Shown: positions 1 through 9,213 of the stretch, piece by piece | Position numbering within the stretch: position 1 is the first letter of the stretch | Layout of the letters: each line of letters opens with the position of its first letter | Origin: Massilia kyonggiensis | Lineage (GTDB): Bacteria; Pseudomonadota; Gammaproteobacteria; Burkholderiales; Burkholderiaceae_D | Length of the DNA stretch: 64,000 nucleotides | Assembly (NCBI RefSeq): GCF_024756235.1 | Contig: NZ_JANUGY010000005.1 | Location: 372,001-436,000, forward strand | Reading direction: 5' to 3' | The notes under the pieces: model-generated | Told to the model about the DNA's origin: nothing | Seen by the model: the letters and a program-made list of their open reading frames with translations, nothing else | Databases searched by the model: none | Program-made: the position numbers and the translations under genes

Positions 1-182
1 ACGGCGACGCCGGCGCGCTCGTTGCCGTTGCCGTCGACGAGGCGCAGCGCGCGTTTGTCCAGCGCGAGCCAGCCGCCGCCGGGCAGCGGGGCCAGTTCGT
101 TCGCACCGTTCAGCACAGTTGGAACGACCTGGGCGTGGGCCGTCGTGGCGAGCAGCGCGGCATACAGGAATAGGTGTTTCAT
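1..182 (-). CDS. Secreted protein, N-terminal part (possibly beta-propeller phytase)
   Basis: Only the first 60 or so codons are in the window; the gene continues beyond the left edge. It begins at ATG 182-180 with a short signal peptide (hydrophobic to about residue 17, ending AHA), so the product is exported. The mature start resembles a beta-propeller opening (LPGGGWLALDKRALRLVDGNGN). The start codon shares one base with the TBDR stop (TGATG), so the two are translationally coupled. TBDR plus secreted phytase pairs are known in Xanthomonas- and Caulobacter-like bacteria, and this N-terminus resembles the N-terminal domain of those two-domain phytases. The phytase call is inference from memory of the family and from context. 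Confidence 0.5.
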   Translation of the reverse strand, partial: MKHLFLYAALLATTAHAQVVPTVLNGANELAPLPGGGWLALDKRALRLVDGNGNERAGVA

Positions 183-2653
183 CAGAACAGACTCGCTTTC
201 AGGCCGATCTTGTACGTGCGTCCATAGCGTTCGTACTGGACGTTGTGGCCCTTCACGCCCTGGTACACGTAATACGTTTCGTTGTTCAGGTTGGCGGCGT
301 CGAAGGACAGCTGCCAGCGCTTGCCGAATTGCCAGGCGAGCGAGAAGTCGACCTGCTTCTGCGTGTCGACGATGTGGTCCTGCAGCGGGTCGTTCACGTC
401 CCCGCCCAGCTCCAGCAGATAGGGCGATTTGTAGTTGACGGCGATGCGCGTGGACAGCGGACCAGCTTCGTACCCCAGCATCAGGTTGGCCATGCGCTGC
501 GCCTGGCCCGGCATGCGGATCGAACGGCCTTTGACGTCGGCACTGGACGACGTGAGCGTCGCGTTGGCGCCGACGAGCAGGCCGTTGAACGGCGCGGGCA
601 GCATGCGCAGCGGCTGCTGCCACGCCAGTTCGAGGCCGCGCACGTCGGCATCGTCGCCGTTCGCGTACGACGTGGCCGTCGTGTAGCCCACCCAGCGGCC
701 CGTGCCCGCGAGGTTGGCTGCGTACGTGAAGTTGCGGATGTCCTTGTAGAACGCATACGCCGACACGACGCCGCCGCTGCCCAGGATGCGTTCGATGCCG
801 ATGTCGAGATTGTGAGCCTTCAGCGGCGCGAGGTCCGGATTGCCGATCGTCGCCTCGGTGGCGCTGGCCAGGCTGATGCCGGGCGCCAGCTGGCTGAAGT
901 TGGCGCGCACGACGGCATTCGTCCATGCGGCGCGCACGCTCGTGGCGCGGTCGATGTCGTAGCGGGCCTGCACGCTGGGCAGCCAGTTCGTGTACTCGCG
1001 GCCTGCGTGGCGCGGCGTGATCGTGCTGCCGGCCACTTCGTTGCCGTCGGCCGTGAAGCGCGTCCGTTCGGCGCGTACGCCGGCGAGTACGGTCCATGGG
1101 CCGCGGGAGAGACTCGTCTGGACATAGCCCGCGTCGATGTCTTCGCGCATGCCGTAGTCGTTCAGCGCGGATTCGGCCGCCAACAGGGCCTTGCTGCGGT
1201 CGATCCCCGCCACGCGGGCGCGGATCAGCGCCGGATCGAGCGCCGCGCCGATCGTGCCCAGCGCGTAGTCCAGCGTGGCGCCGCTCGTGAACGCGGACAT
1301 GGCCGTCGAGCCGGGCCCCCAGTAATTGCCGCTCGTGGTTTTGCTGCTGTTGTACGCCCACTGGTTCGTGTCGTTGTCCTTGTCGCGCCGGATCGCCTTG
1401 GCGCCGAACTTCACGGTGCCGCGCCAGTCGCCCGCTTCGACGTCGCGCATCAGGTCCACGCGCAGCTGGTTCGTGCGGTCGGACGAGTAGCGCTGCTGCA
1501 GCGTGATGGCGTTCAGTGCGTAGCTGGCCGGGTCGAACACCGAGGCGGGCGCGATCAGGTGCGGCTGCACGCCGTCCGTGAAGCCGATGCCGGCAAAGCT
1601 GGACGTGCCGCGGAAGCGTCCGTCGTTCAGCGATTCGGGCGTGTCCTCGCTGGCGCGCGTGCTGGCCGCTTCCGCATGGACCTTCCACGCGCCGATGCGG
1701 TGGTCGGCGGCGAGGCTCACGGAGCGGATCTCCTGCGTGTACTTGCGCTGGCGGATGCGGCGTTCCACGCGCGCGGTGTCGGTCTGGCCCTCGGCCAGCG
1801 CGCCGCCCTTGACGTTGCCGACCGTGAGGCGGTCGCGCACCTCGTCGTCCGAGAAGCGCGACAGGAAGGTGCGCAGCGCGACGCTCGTGTCGGCATCCGG
1901 ACGCCAGTCGACGTTCAGCGCGCCCGCCCGGCGCGTGCGTGCCGGCAGGTAGTCGCGCAATTCGAAGCCGGACAAACGGTCGCCGCTCCATGCGCCGCCC
2001 GTCTCCACGTTGTCCGAGCCGAACTTGCGCCGTTCTCCGGACAGGCCGGCCGCGATGCCCAGCGTCCCGCCCGCGAAGCGCTGCGCCCACAGTGCGTTGG
2101 CGGATGGGCTGGTGCGGTGCGTGAGGTCGTCGTGGCTGGCGGCCGCGCCCACGCTCAGCAGGCGGCCCGGCAGGTCGAACGCGGACAGCGTTTTCACGTC
2201 GATGCTGCCGCCCAGTGCGTTCGCGTCCTGGTCGGGCGTGAGGGTCTTGGTGACGGCCAGTTCGCGGATCAGGCCCGCAGGCAGCACGTCCAGCGCGACG
2301 GCGCGGCGCGACGCTTCCGGCGACGGCACGGTCGCGCCGTTGATCGTGACGCTGTTGTAGTCGGCATCGAGGCCGCGCACGACGACGTAGCGACCTTCGC
2401 CCTGGTCGCGCTGCACGGCGACCCCCGGCAGGCGGGCCAGCGCCTCGGCGGCGTTCTTGTCCGGCAGGCCGCCGATGTCGTCGCTGCTGACGACGGACAC
2501 GATGTTGTCTGCCTTTTCCTGGGCCGCGATGGCGTGCGCGAGGCTGGCGCGCTGGCCGGTGACGACGACGGTGTCGGCCGCGTGGACGCCGCCGGCGGCC
2601 AGCAGGCTCGCGCCGATGGCCGTCAAAGTCTTGGGAAGATCGAGAGGTCGCAT
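182..2653 (-). CDS. TonB-dependent outer-membrane receptor
   Basis: An 823-residue outer-membrane active transporter. A signal peptide covers residues 1-25, followed by a TonB-box-like DTVVVTG segment, a plug domain at about 45-150 (DKNAAEALARLPGV, then the VVRGLDADYNSV region) and a C-terminal beta-barrel ending in KASLF with the terminal aromatic residue expected for BAM-mediated insertion. The plug signature is of the Xanthomonas/Caulobacter TBDR subfamily that takes up sugars, organic phosphates and similar non-siderophore substrates. ATG 2653 was chosen because the signal peptide follows directly; the frame is open upstream to 2797 but without a leader. It is coupled through TGATG to the secreted protein at 182-1, whose product probably releases the substrate. 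Confidence 0.9.
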   Translation of the reverse strand: MRPLDLPKTLTAIGASLLAAGGVHAADTVVVTGQRASLAHAIAAQEKADNIVSVVSSDDIGGLPDKNAAEALARLPGVAVQRDQGEGRYVVVRGLDADYNSVTINGATVPSPEASRRAVALDVLPAGLIRELAVTKTLTPDQDANALGGSIDVKTLSAFDLPGRLLSVGAAASHDDLTHRTSPSANALWAQRFAGGTLGIAAGLSGERRKFGSDNVETGGAWSGDRLSGFELRDYLPARTRRAGALNVDWRPDADTSVALRTFLSRFSDDEVRDRLTVGNVKGGALAEGQTDTARVERRIRQRKYTQEIRSVSLAADHRIGAWKVHAEAASTRASEDTPESLNDGRFRGTSSFAGIGFTDGVQPHLIAPASVFDPASYALNAITLQQRYSSDRTNQLRVDLMRDVEAGDWRGTVKFGAKAIRRDKDNDTNQWAYNSSKTTSGNYWGPGSTAMSAFTSGATLDYALGTIGAALDPALIRARVAGIDRSKALLAAESALNDYGMREDIDAGYVQTSLSRGPWTVLAGVRAERTRFTADGNEVAGSTITPRHAGREYTNWLPSVQARYDIDRATSVRAAWTNAVVRANFSQLAPGISLASATEATIGNPDLAPLKAHNLDIGIERILGSGGVVSAYAFYKDIRNFTYAANLAGTGRWVGYTTATSYANGDDADVRGLELAWQQPLRMLPAPFNGLLVGANATLTSSSADVKGRSIRMPGQAQRMANLMLGYEAGPLSTRIAVNYKSPYLLELGGDVNDPLQDHIVDTQKQVDFSLAWQFGKRWQLSFDAANLNNETYYVYQGVKGHNVQYERYGRTYKIGLKASLF

Positions 2654-2710
2654 TGTTGTTCTGTCAGGACGTGGTTGGAATACGGCGCATTCTCGGCACC
2701 GAATATGACG

Positions 2711-2734
2711 GGTCGGTGACGTCCGCCACCGACC
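2711..2734. promoter_or_regulatory. Inverted repeat in the TBDR upstream region
   Basis: A perfect 8-bp inverted repeat (GGTCGGTG, 8-nt spacer, CACCGACC) lies 58 bp upstream of the TBDR start codon, in the gap between two divergent genes. It could be an operator or a leader hairpin for the TBDR. Nothing else in the 2654-2906 gap is recognisable. Confidence 0.3.
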
Positions 2735-2906
2735 ACAGCCCGTACGACCCTCGAATGAGCCGAATTGACCCGGCACGCCTGCGGGCAAACCGTCCACGAC
2801 GCCCGGGAAGCGCGTGCGGCATGAGCCGTTCGGACCCGTGCGCCTGTCATCAGCCTGTCACACGGCCGCGCTACCTTCGGCCGTCATTTTTCGCTACCGC
2901 ACCGTC

Positions 2907-3746
2907 ATGCCCGCCTTCGTCCGTCCGCTTCTCGTCCTCGCCTGCGCGCTTGCCTCGTTCGCCGCGCTGTACGCGTCCGCCGGGACGCATAAACCGTTCG
3001 CGAGCTGGCACTGGATGGACATCGTCGACGAGGGCGGCACCGCGCTGATGGCGCTCGTGTGGTGCCTGATCGTGCTCGCGAGCCGGCCGGACGGGCGCGT
3101 GACGCGGCTGCTGGCGGGCGGCCTCGCCTGCATCACGCTCGGGTCGTGGGCGGATTGCCTGGACGAGTTCTGGCGCATCGACAAGGACGCGCTGTGGGAC
3201 AACGCGCTGGAAGGCCTCGTGCCGTTCGGGATGCTCGTGCTGACGGCGGGACTGTATTACTGGCGCCGCGAGCAGGCCCTGCTGGCGGACCATCTGCGCA
3301 AGCGCGAGCGGCTGTTCCGCAGCCACCGGCCGTTCGACCGCGTCACGCAACTGGCCGACGCGGACTACCTGCGCGAACAGCTGCGCCGCACGGAGGGGAC
3401 CGTCGTCCTGCTCGACATCGACGGCTTCCACCGCATCAACCGCGAGCATGGCCGCGCGGAAGGCGACCGCGCGCTGCAGGCCGTCGCGCACATGCTGTTG
3501 CTGAACCTGCGCAACGACGACCTGCTGTGCCGCTACGCGGGCGACCGCTTCGCCGTGCTGATGCCGGGCCTGTCCCTGGATGCCGCCGCAGCCGCCGCGC
3601 GCCACCTGTGCGCGATGGTCGGCGCCATGCGCCATCACGCGGGCGCATGCCGCGTGGCGCTCAGCCTGCGCCACGACTGCGCGCCGGCGGACGGCGCCCC
3701 CGAGATCCTGCTGGCGGACCTCTGCCGCCGGATGGACGCGGCGTGA
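2907..3746 (+). CDS. Membrane protein with degenerate GGDEF domain (probable c-di-GMP sensor)
   Basis: 279 residues. About four hydrophobic segments lie in residues 1-120 (around 8-24, 41-58, 65-82 and 103-119), followed by a GGDEF-fold domain at about 140-275 that keeps the VVLLDIDGFHRIN core. The signature motif is AGDRF (211-215) in place of GGDEF, with the catalytic acidic residue replaced by Arg, so cyclase activity is unlikely. The inhibitory-site motif RxxD (RNDD, 202-205) is intact exactly five residues upstream, which fits a c-di-GMP-binding receptor. The start at 2907 places the first membrane segment at the N-terminus. Its stop overlaps the GTG of the following AraC-type gene, so the pair is probably one operon and may act as sensor and regulator. 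Confidence 0.75.
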   Translation: MPAFVRPLLVLACALASFAALYASAGTHKPFASWHWMDIVDEGGTALMALVWCLIVLASRPDGRVTRLLAGGLACITLGSWADCLDEFWRIDKDALWDNALEGLVPFGMLVLTAGLYYWRREQALLADHLRKRERLFRSHRPFDRVTQLADADYLREQLRRTEGTVVLLDIDGFHRINREHGRAEGDRALQAVAHMLLLNLRNDDLLCRYAGDRFAVLMPGLSLDAAAAAARHLCAMVGAMRHHAGACRVALSLRHDCAPADGAPEILLADLCRRMDAA

Positions 3747-4759
3747 TCGCCTGGTGCGCGGCATCCGAACCGTCGATCCCGGGCTACCTGCAGCCGGCGC
3801 TCGTCCTCGAATACGGCCGCGCGGCCGATGCGGACGACGCCGCGCTGTTGCGCGACACGGGCCTGGTCGATTCGCTCGACCCCACGGCGCTGGTGTCGGC
3901 CAGCCAGCTCCTGCGCCTGCTCGCGAACCTGCTGCGCGCGCTGGACAGTCCGGACACGTCGTTCATGCTGGGCCAGCAACTGCTGCCCGGCCACGACGGT
4001 GCGGCCAGCCATGCGCTCGTCCAGGCGCCCACGCTGCGCGCGCTGCTCGAGACGCTGTGCCGCTGGCATGCGCGCCTCACGCCCCTGCTGCGTCCGCGCC
4101 TGGAAACCTGGGACGACGTCGCGCTGCTGTACTGGGTCGACAGCCACGGCGCCCCTTGCCTGCGCCCCGCGCTCGTCGAAATGCACATGACGGCCGTCGT
4201 CGCGCTGTGCCGCTGGCTCGGCGGGGAGCGGCTGCCGTGGCGCTTCTGCTTCAACCGCGCGGCCCCGCGCCACGTCGAGCAGCACCACGTCCACCTGGGC
4301 AGCGCGCTGCGCTTCGATTGCCAACTCGACGCGATGCTGATCGACGCGGCCTGGCTCGACCGTCCCTGGCCGCGCGGGAACGGCATCGCGGCCGGCCTCG
4401 CGCAGGCGGCTGCCGCCGCGGAAGCCGTGCGGTCCCCGGGCCTGCTGGCCGCGCTGTACGACTACCTGCTGGAACGCGTGCGCGCCGCGCCCACGCTGGA
4501 GCGGACGGCGCTCGATTTCGGCGTCAGCCCGGCCACCTTGAAACGCCAGCTGCTGCGCCACCACACCCATTTCCAGGCCGAGCTGGACCAAGTGCGCACG
4601 CATGTCGCGCTGTGGCTGTTCCAGGCACGCCGCCTCGACAACGAAGCGGCCGCGGCCTACCTGGGTTTCCACGACGCGGCCAATTTCCGCCGCTCGTTCA
4701 AGCGCTGGACGGGGATCACGCCGGGGCCGTTGCGGCTGGCGCTGGACGCGGCCCTGTAA
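3743..4759 (+). CDS. AraC-family transcriptional regulator
   Basis: 338 residues starting at GTG 3743, which overlaps the preceding stop codon by four bases (GTGA). The N-terminal ~200 residues resemble the arabinose-binding-like regulatory domain of OruR/ArgR-type AraC proteins (about 10-190, with ALVSASQLLRLLANLLRAL near the start). The C-terminal ~85 residues form the double helix-turn-helix DNA-binding domain (LERTALDFGVSPATLKRQLLRHH, then AAAYLGFHDAANFRRSFKRWTGITPG). The ligand is unknown. Tight overlap with the degenerate GGDEF protein suggests coordinated synthesis. A start further upstream would run deep inside the GGDEF gene, and no RBS supports it. Confidence 0.85.
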   Translation: MIAWCAASEPSIPGYLQPALVLEYGRAADADDAALLRDTGLVDSLDPTALVSASQLLRLLANLLRALDSPDTSFMLGQQLLPGHDGAASHALVQAPTLRALLETLCRWHARLTPLLRPRLETWDDVALLYWVDSHGAPCLRPALVEMHMTAVVALCRWLGGERLPWRFCFNRAAPRHVEQHHVHLGSALRFDCQLDAMLIDAAWLDRPWPRGNGIAAGLAQAAAAAEAVRSPGLLAALYDYLLERVRAAPTLERTALDFGVSPATLKRQLLRHHTHFQAELDQVRTHVALWLFQARRLDNEAAAAYLGFHDAANFRRSFKRWTGITPGPLRLALDAAL

Positions 4760-4935
4760 GCGTGATTGGCTGTTTCTCTACGTTTATCGCGCCGGGGCGA
4801 ATGCCGACAAGCTGAAATAGACGCAAGGTTACAACGGTCTGCCAACCATATGATAGAAATGTGGCGAGTGTATTGATATACTGAAACAATTCTTTGTGGA
4901 AAAGAATGTAACCGACTTCATATCGAGCTCGCGCC

Positions 4936-5493
4936 ATGTACCGACACGCAACCGGAATCAACGCCCTCAACGCCGCACGGGCCCGCGGCTTCACGCTGAT
5001 CGAACTGATCGTCGTCATCGTCATCCTCGGCGTCCTGTCCGCGGTCGCGTTGCCGAAATTCGCCGACCTCGGGGGAGACGGCCGCAAGGCGTCGATCCAG
5101 GCGCTGACCGGCTCCGTCAACACGGGCATCAAGCTGGTCAAGTCCCTGACCACGATCCGCGGCGCGGGCACGCCGCTCGCCATCGCGAACCTGACGAACG
5201 TCGACATGGACGGCACCAAGGTCCGCGTCTGGAGCGGCTATCCCGACCGGTGGTGCGACGGTATCGGCGCGGTGCTGCAAGGCATGACCGTCCCGAAAAC
5301 CAGCTGCTACCTCTCCACGGCGCCCGTCGAGTTCGATGGCTATACGTTCTACGGGTACGGCAACGACAAGCTGCCCAACGGCGACGCGGGATGGCGCATC
5401 GAGAGCGCGCCGAATCCGAAGCAATGTTCTGTGCAGTACAACTATAACGGTACCGGCGTTCCCGTCGTCACGGCCAATACCGACGGGTGTTGA
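4936..5493 (+). CDS. Type IV/MSHA-type prepilin
   Basis: 185 residues. The type III leader is clear: a short basic N-terminus, prepilin-peptidase cleavage site RG^FTLIE (after Gly18, with the conserved Glu at mature position 5), then the 20-residue hydrophobic N-terminal helix (IVVIVILGVLSAVALPKF). The C-terminal globular part has four cysteines that could form the usual pilin disulfides. It resembles MshA/MshB-like pilins. It stands alone with no pilus-assembly genes nearby, so assembly machinery must be encoded elsewhere. The 176-bp upstream gap is comparatively AT-rich and presumably contains its promoter. Confidence 0.85.
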   Translation: MYRHATGINALNAARARGFTLIELIVVIVILGVLSAVALPKFADLGGDGRKASIQALTGSVNTGIKLVKSLTTIRGAGTPLAIANLTNVDMDGTKVRVWSGYPDRWCDGIGAVLQGMTVPKTSCYLSTAPVEFDGYTFYGYGNDKLPNGDAGWRIESAPNPKQCSVQYNYNGTGVPVVTANTDGC

Positions 5494-5598
5494 GAAGGTA
5501 ACAGCCGAGGCCGCTTGATTGCGGCTGCAATGCATTAGCGCGCCATGGCGGCGTGCTTTTCGGTAGCATGGGGTATCCAACCAACCGGTTCAGTACCG

Positions 5599-8166
5599 AT
5601 GGAGCCCCCTTCCTCAACGGCCGTGTCCTGCGTCGACGACGTGCTCATCACGGCGGAACTGGAGCGGCGTCCGCGCCGGGCGCCGGACTACGCGGCGGAA
5701 AACCGCGCGATGGCGGCGCTCGCCCGGCAACTGGCCGTCGATCCGCACGGCGTACCCCAGGCACTGGCCGAACTGGTGCTCGAATTGTGCGATGCCGGAT
5801 CGGCCGGCATCAGCCTCCTCGAGGAACAGGACGGGCGCCGCTATTTCCGCTGGCACGCGGCGGCGGGACTGTTCGCCGGCCACCTGGGCGGCACGATCGC
5901 GTTCGATAGCAGTCCGTGCGGCGTCGTAGTCGACCGCAATCAAACCATGCTCATGCGCAACGGCGAGCGCTGCTTCGCGGCGATGGCCGGCTTCGAGCCG
6001 CCGATGATCGAGAACCTGCTCGTGCCGTGGACGGCCCAGGGGCGCGCCGTGGGCACGGTGTGGGTGATCAGTCATCGCCCCGACCGGGAATTCGATGCGG
6101 AGGATGCGCGCGTGCTGCGCAACCTGGCCGATTTTGCGGCCGCCGCGTACCAGGCCATCGTCGCACTGGAAGAAACGGCCGAGGGCCGGCGCGAACTCGT
6201 GCAGGCGGCCGAGGAGCGCACGCGCGTGCTGGCGGGACATAACCGCATACTCGAACACGAGATCGCCCAGCGCCGCCACGCCGACGAGGCGCTGCGCGCC
6301 AGCGAGCAGCGCTACCGCGACCTGATCGGTGCGATCCCGGCCGGTGTCGTCGCATGCGACGCGGCGGGCACGGTCGTGTTCCACAACGCCTGCGCCGACG
6401 CGCTGTGCGGCGGGCCGCCCGGCGAGGCGCCCGCGTGCTGGGGCCCGGAAGCCTGCGCGGCGAACGGCCACCGGCTGGAAAATTTCGCGGCACCGCTGCG
6501 CGAGGTGCTGGCCGGCGGACAGCCCGTCGTCGACCGCGAACTGACGATCGAGCGGCCGGACGGCAGCCGCATCGACGTGCTGCTCAACATCACGCCGCTG
6601 CGCGACCATGCGGGCGGCATTACCGGCGCCGTCAACATCGTGCAGGACATCACGGCACGCAAGCGCGTCGAGGACGAACTCCGGGTGTCGGAACAGCGCT
6701 TCCGCACGCTGGCCAATACCGTGCCCGTGCTGATCTGGCAAAACGACGAGGAAGGCCGCAACGTGTTCGTCAACCAGTACTACCTCGATTTCACGGGCAA
6801 GACATTCGAGGACGTGATGGGCGTGCGCTGGCACGAGCTGGTGCATCCGGACGACGCGCCCGCGTACATCGCCGACTACATGGATGCCGTGCGCGTGCGC
6901 CGGCCCTGGCGCAACCTCGACCGCCTGCTGCGCCGCGACGGCCAGTGGCGCTGGTTCGACAATTACGCGCAACCGCTGTTCGCGCCGGATGGCAGCTACG
7001 CGGGCCACGTCGGCGCCTCGCTCGACATCACGGACGCCGTGCTGGCCGAGCAGGCTCTGAAGGAGACGGACCGGCGCAAGGACGAATTCCTGGCCGTGCT
7101 GGCGCACGAGCTGCGCAACCCGCTCGCGCCGATCAGCAACGCGGTGCACCTGCTGCGCCATCCGGACGGCCGCCGCCGTGCCGACCGCCTCGTCGAGATG
7201 CTGGGGCGGCAGGTGCGCCAGATGATCAAGCTCGTGGACGACCTGCTCGAGATCTCGCGCATCACGCGCGACAAGATCGAACTGCACCGCCAGCCGCTGC
7301 TGCTGGCCGACGTCGTGCACGGCGCCGTCGAGACGAGCCGGCCGCTGATCGACCAGCACCGCCACCACCTGGACGTGCGCCTGCCGGACGAGCCGCTGAC
7401 ACTGAACGCCGACAGCGTGCGCCTCACGCAGGTGCTCGCGAACCTGCTGAACAACGCGGCCAAGTACACGGACCAGGGCGGCAGGATCCTGCTCGAAGCG
7501 CGGCGCGACGGCGCGGAGGTCGAGATCGCGGTGCGCGACAACGGCATCGGCATCCCCGCCGGCAACCTGCCCGCGGTGTTCGACATGTTCACGCAGGCGC
7601 ACCGCGCGGCCGGGCGTGGGGAGGGCGGGCTCGGGATCGGCCTCGCGATGGTGAAGAGCCTCGTGCAGATGCATGGCGGGACCGTGGAGGCGAAGAGCGC
7701 CGGCACCGGGCTGGGCAGCGAATTCGTCGTGCGCCTGCCGCTGGCCGAGGCGCCCGACGCCGCGCACGACGGCACGGCCGCCGGAGCGGGCGCTGCGCCG
7801 CTGGCGGGCCAGCGCATCCTCGTCGTCGACGACAACCAGGATGCGGCGGACACGCTCGCGATGCTGCTCGACGCGGACGGCGCCCAGGCGCGCGCCGTGT
7901 ACGACGGCCCGTCCGCGCTGGCCGTGCTGCCGGCGCTGCGGCCGCACACGGTGCTGCTCGACCTGGGCATGCCCGACATGGACGGCTTCGAAGTGGCGCG
8001 CCGCATCCGTGCCGATCCGGCCCTGGCCGGGGTGCGCATCGTGGCCCTGACGGGCTGGGGGCAGGAGAGCGACCGCGAACGCACGCGCGGGGCCGGGTTC
8101 GATTTTCACCTCACCAAGCCGGTCGACCTGAACGTGCTGCACGCGTGGCTCGGCACCACGCGCTGA
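5599..8166 (+). CDS. Hybrid sensor histidine kinase (GAF-PAS-PAS-HisKA-HATPase-REC)
   Basis: 855 residues with no membrane segment, so probably cytoplasmic. Order: GAF-like domain (about 45-195), a helical linker (195-235), two PAS domains (about 240-355 and 362-480), HisKA with phospho-acceptor His503 in DEFLAVLAHELRNP, HATPase (N-box LNNAAKY, G-boxes DNGIGIP and GLGIGLA) and a C-terminal receiver with phospho-acceptor Asp788. ATG 5599 fits the family N-terminus shared with the kinase at 12809-16402. There is no separate response regulator next to it, so signal probably passes to a diffusible phosphotransfer partner. Its stop codon directly abuts the stop of the convergent LysR gene with no gap. 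Confidence 0.9.
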   Translation: MEPPSSTAVSCVDDVLITAELERRPRRAPDYAAENRAMAALARQLAVDPHGVPQALAELVLELCDAGSAGISLLEEQDGRRYFRWHAAAGLFAGHLGGTIAFDSSPCGVVVDRNQTMLMRNGERCFAAMAGFEPPMIENLLVPWTAQGRAVGTVWVISHRPDREFDAEDARVLRNLADFAAAAYQAIVALEETAEGRRELVQAAEERTRVLAGHNRILEHEIAQRRHADEALRASEQRYRDLIGAIPAGVVACDAAGTVVFHNACADALCGGPPGEAPACWGPEACAANGHRLENFAAPLREVLAGGQPVVDRELTIERPDGSRIDVLLNITPLRDHAGGITGAVNIVQDITARKRVEDELRVSEQRFRTLANTVPVLIWQNDEEGRNVFVNQYYLDFTGKTFEDVMGVRWHELVHPDDAPAYIADYMDAVRVRRPWRNLDRLLRRDGQWRWFDNYAQPLFAPDGSYAGHVGASLDITDAVLAEQALKETDRRKDEFLAVLAHELRNPLAPISNAVHLLRHPDGRRRADRLVEMLGRQVRQMIKLVDDLLEISRITRDKIELHRQPLLLADVVHGAVETSRPLIDQHRHHLDVRLPDEPLTLNADSVRLTQVLANLLNNAAKYTDQGGRILLEARRDGAEVEIAVRDNGIGIPAGNLPAVFDMFTQAHRAAGRGEGGLGIGLAMVKSLVQMHGGTVEAKSAGTGLGSEFVVRLPLAEAPDAAHDGTAAGAGAAPLAGQRILVVDDNQDAADTLAMLLDADGAQARAVYDGPSALAVLPALRPHTVLLDLGMPDMDGFEVARRIRADPALAGVRIVALTGWGQESDRERTRGAGFDFHLTKPVDLNVLHAWLGTTR

Positions 8167-9114
8167 TCACCCGAAATACGCGGTATCCGCCGCGACGCGC
8201 GGCACGATGTGGCCGTCGACCCAGTCGAGCCACGCCCGCGTGCGCGCATCCATGAAGTGGCGCGACGGCAGCAGCGCATAGACGCCAATGTCGGGCGAGC
8301 GCCACGCCGGCAGGATGCGCACGAGACGCCCCGCGCGCACGGCGTCGATCACGGAGAACAACGGCAGCAGCGTGATGCCGGCGCCGCGCAGCGCCACGTC
8401 GACGATCAGGTCCGGCGTGTCCGCCACGACCTGCCCCCGCGGCGCCAGCGTGGCCACCGCGCCTTCTTTCGCATCGCCTGCCACGAGCCGCCAGTCCGGC
8501 CCGACCGACGGATTGGCCAGTCGCAGGCATGCGTGCGCGCGCAGGTCGTCCGGCGTGGCCGGCGTGCCGTGGCGGGCGAGGTAGGCCGGCGCGGCGCACA
8601 GGACGGCGAACGTGGTGCCGAGCCGGCGCGCCACCATGCCCGAATCGACGAGGGCTTCGGCCAGGTACAGGCTCACGTCGGCGCCGCGTGCCAGCAGGTC
8701 CGGCACGTATTGCGATGTCGAGTAGTCCACGGTCAGGTCGGGATACGCGGCGCAGAAGTCCGCCAGCACGGGCGCCACGTAATGCTGGCCGAAGTTCGTC
8801 ATGCACTGCACGCGCAGGCGCCCGCGCGGCCGCGCGCCTGCCCCGCGCGCCTGCGCCTCCGCTTCCTCGACGAGGGCCAGCAGCTCGCGGCACCGTTCCG
8901 CGTAGGCGGCGCCGCTGTCCGTCAGCGCGTGCTTGCGCGTCGTGCGCTGCAGGAGCTTGGTGCCGAGGCGCCGCTCCAGGTCGGCCACGAGGCGCGATAC
9001 CTGGGCCGTCGTCAGGTCCATCTGCTCGGCGGCCAGCGTGAAACTCCCGCTGTCGATCGTGCGCAGGAAGGCCTGCATGGCCCAGACGAGGCCGGCGTCG
9101 AGGTTGTTGCGCAT
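8167..9114 (-). CDS. LysR-family transcriptional regulator
   Basis: 315 residues: N-terminal winged helix-turn-helix at about 1-65 (FLRTIDSGSFTLAAEQMDLTTAQVSRLVADLE) and a substrate-binding effector domain at about 95-300. It is divergent from the EamA exporter at 9214, the usual arrangement in which a LysR protein controls its neighbour and itself. A T-N11-A inverted repeat sits just upstream of its start codon. The ligand is unknown. Confidence 0.9.
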   Translation of the reverse strand: MRNNLDAGLVWAMQAFLRTIDSGSFTLAAEQMDLTTAQVSRLVADLERRLGTKLLQRTTRKHALTDSGAAYAERCRELLALVEEAEAQARGAGARPRGRLRVQCMTNFGQHYVAPVLADFCAAYPDLTVDYSTSQYVPDLLARGADVSLYLAEALVDSGMVARRLGTTFAVLCAAPAYLARHGTPATPDDLRAHACLRLANPSVGPDWRLVAGDAKEGAVATLAPRGQVVADTPDLIVDVALRGAGITLLPLFSVIDAVRAGRLVRILPAWRSPDIGVYALLPSRHFMDARTRAWLDWVDGHIVPRVAADTAYFG

Positions 9115-9120
9115 GGTTTA

Positions 9121-9135
9121 TTACGTTCTACGTAA
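9121..9135. promoter_or_regulatory. LysR-type T-N11-A inverted repeat
   Basis: TTACGT-TCT-ACGTAA, a perfect 6-bp inverted repeat that satisfies the LysR consensus T-N11-A. It lies 7 bp upstream of the LysR start codon and about 80 bp upstream of the EamA gene, consistent with autoregulation and control of the divergent exporter. Confidence 0.5.
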
Positions 9136-9213
9136 AGGTCATTTTCATTTTCCCGGATTGTTGCATGAGGCGTGCGTGACCACAATCCCAACATGCCATC
9201 CGAGGAGACCGCC

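Noticed and set aside
119..2719. Long open frame on the opposite strand of the TBDR gene (866 codons)
   Set aside because: High GC third positions keep antisense frames open; the translation is low-complexity Arg/Ala/Val-rich with no domain. The same applies to 5614-8142, 12863-16510, 36496-38997 and 39835-42345.
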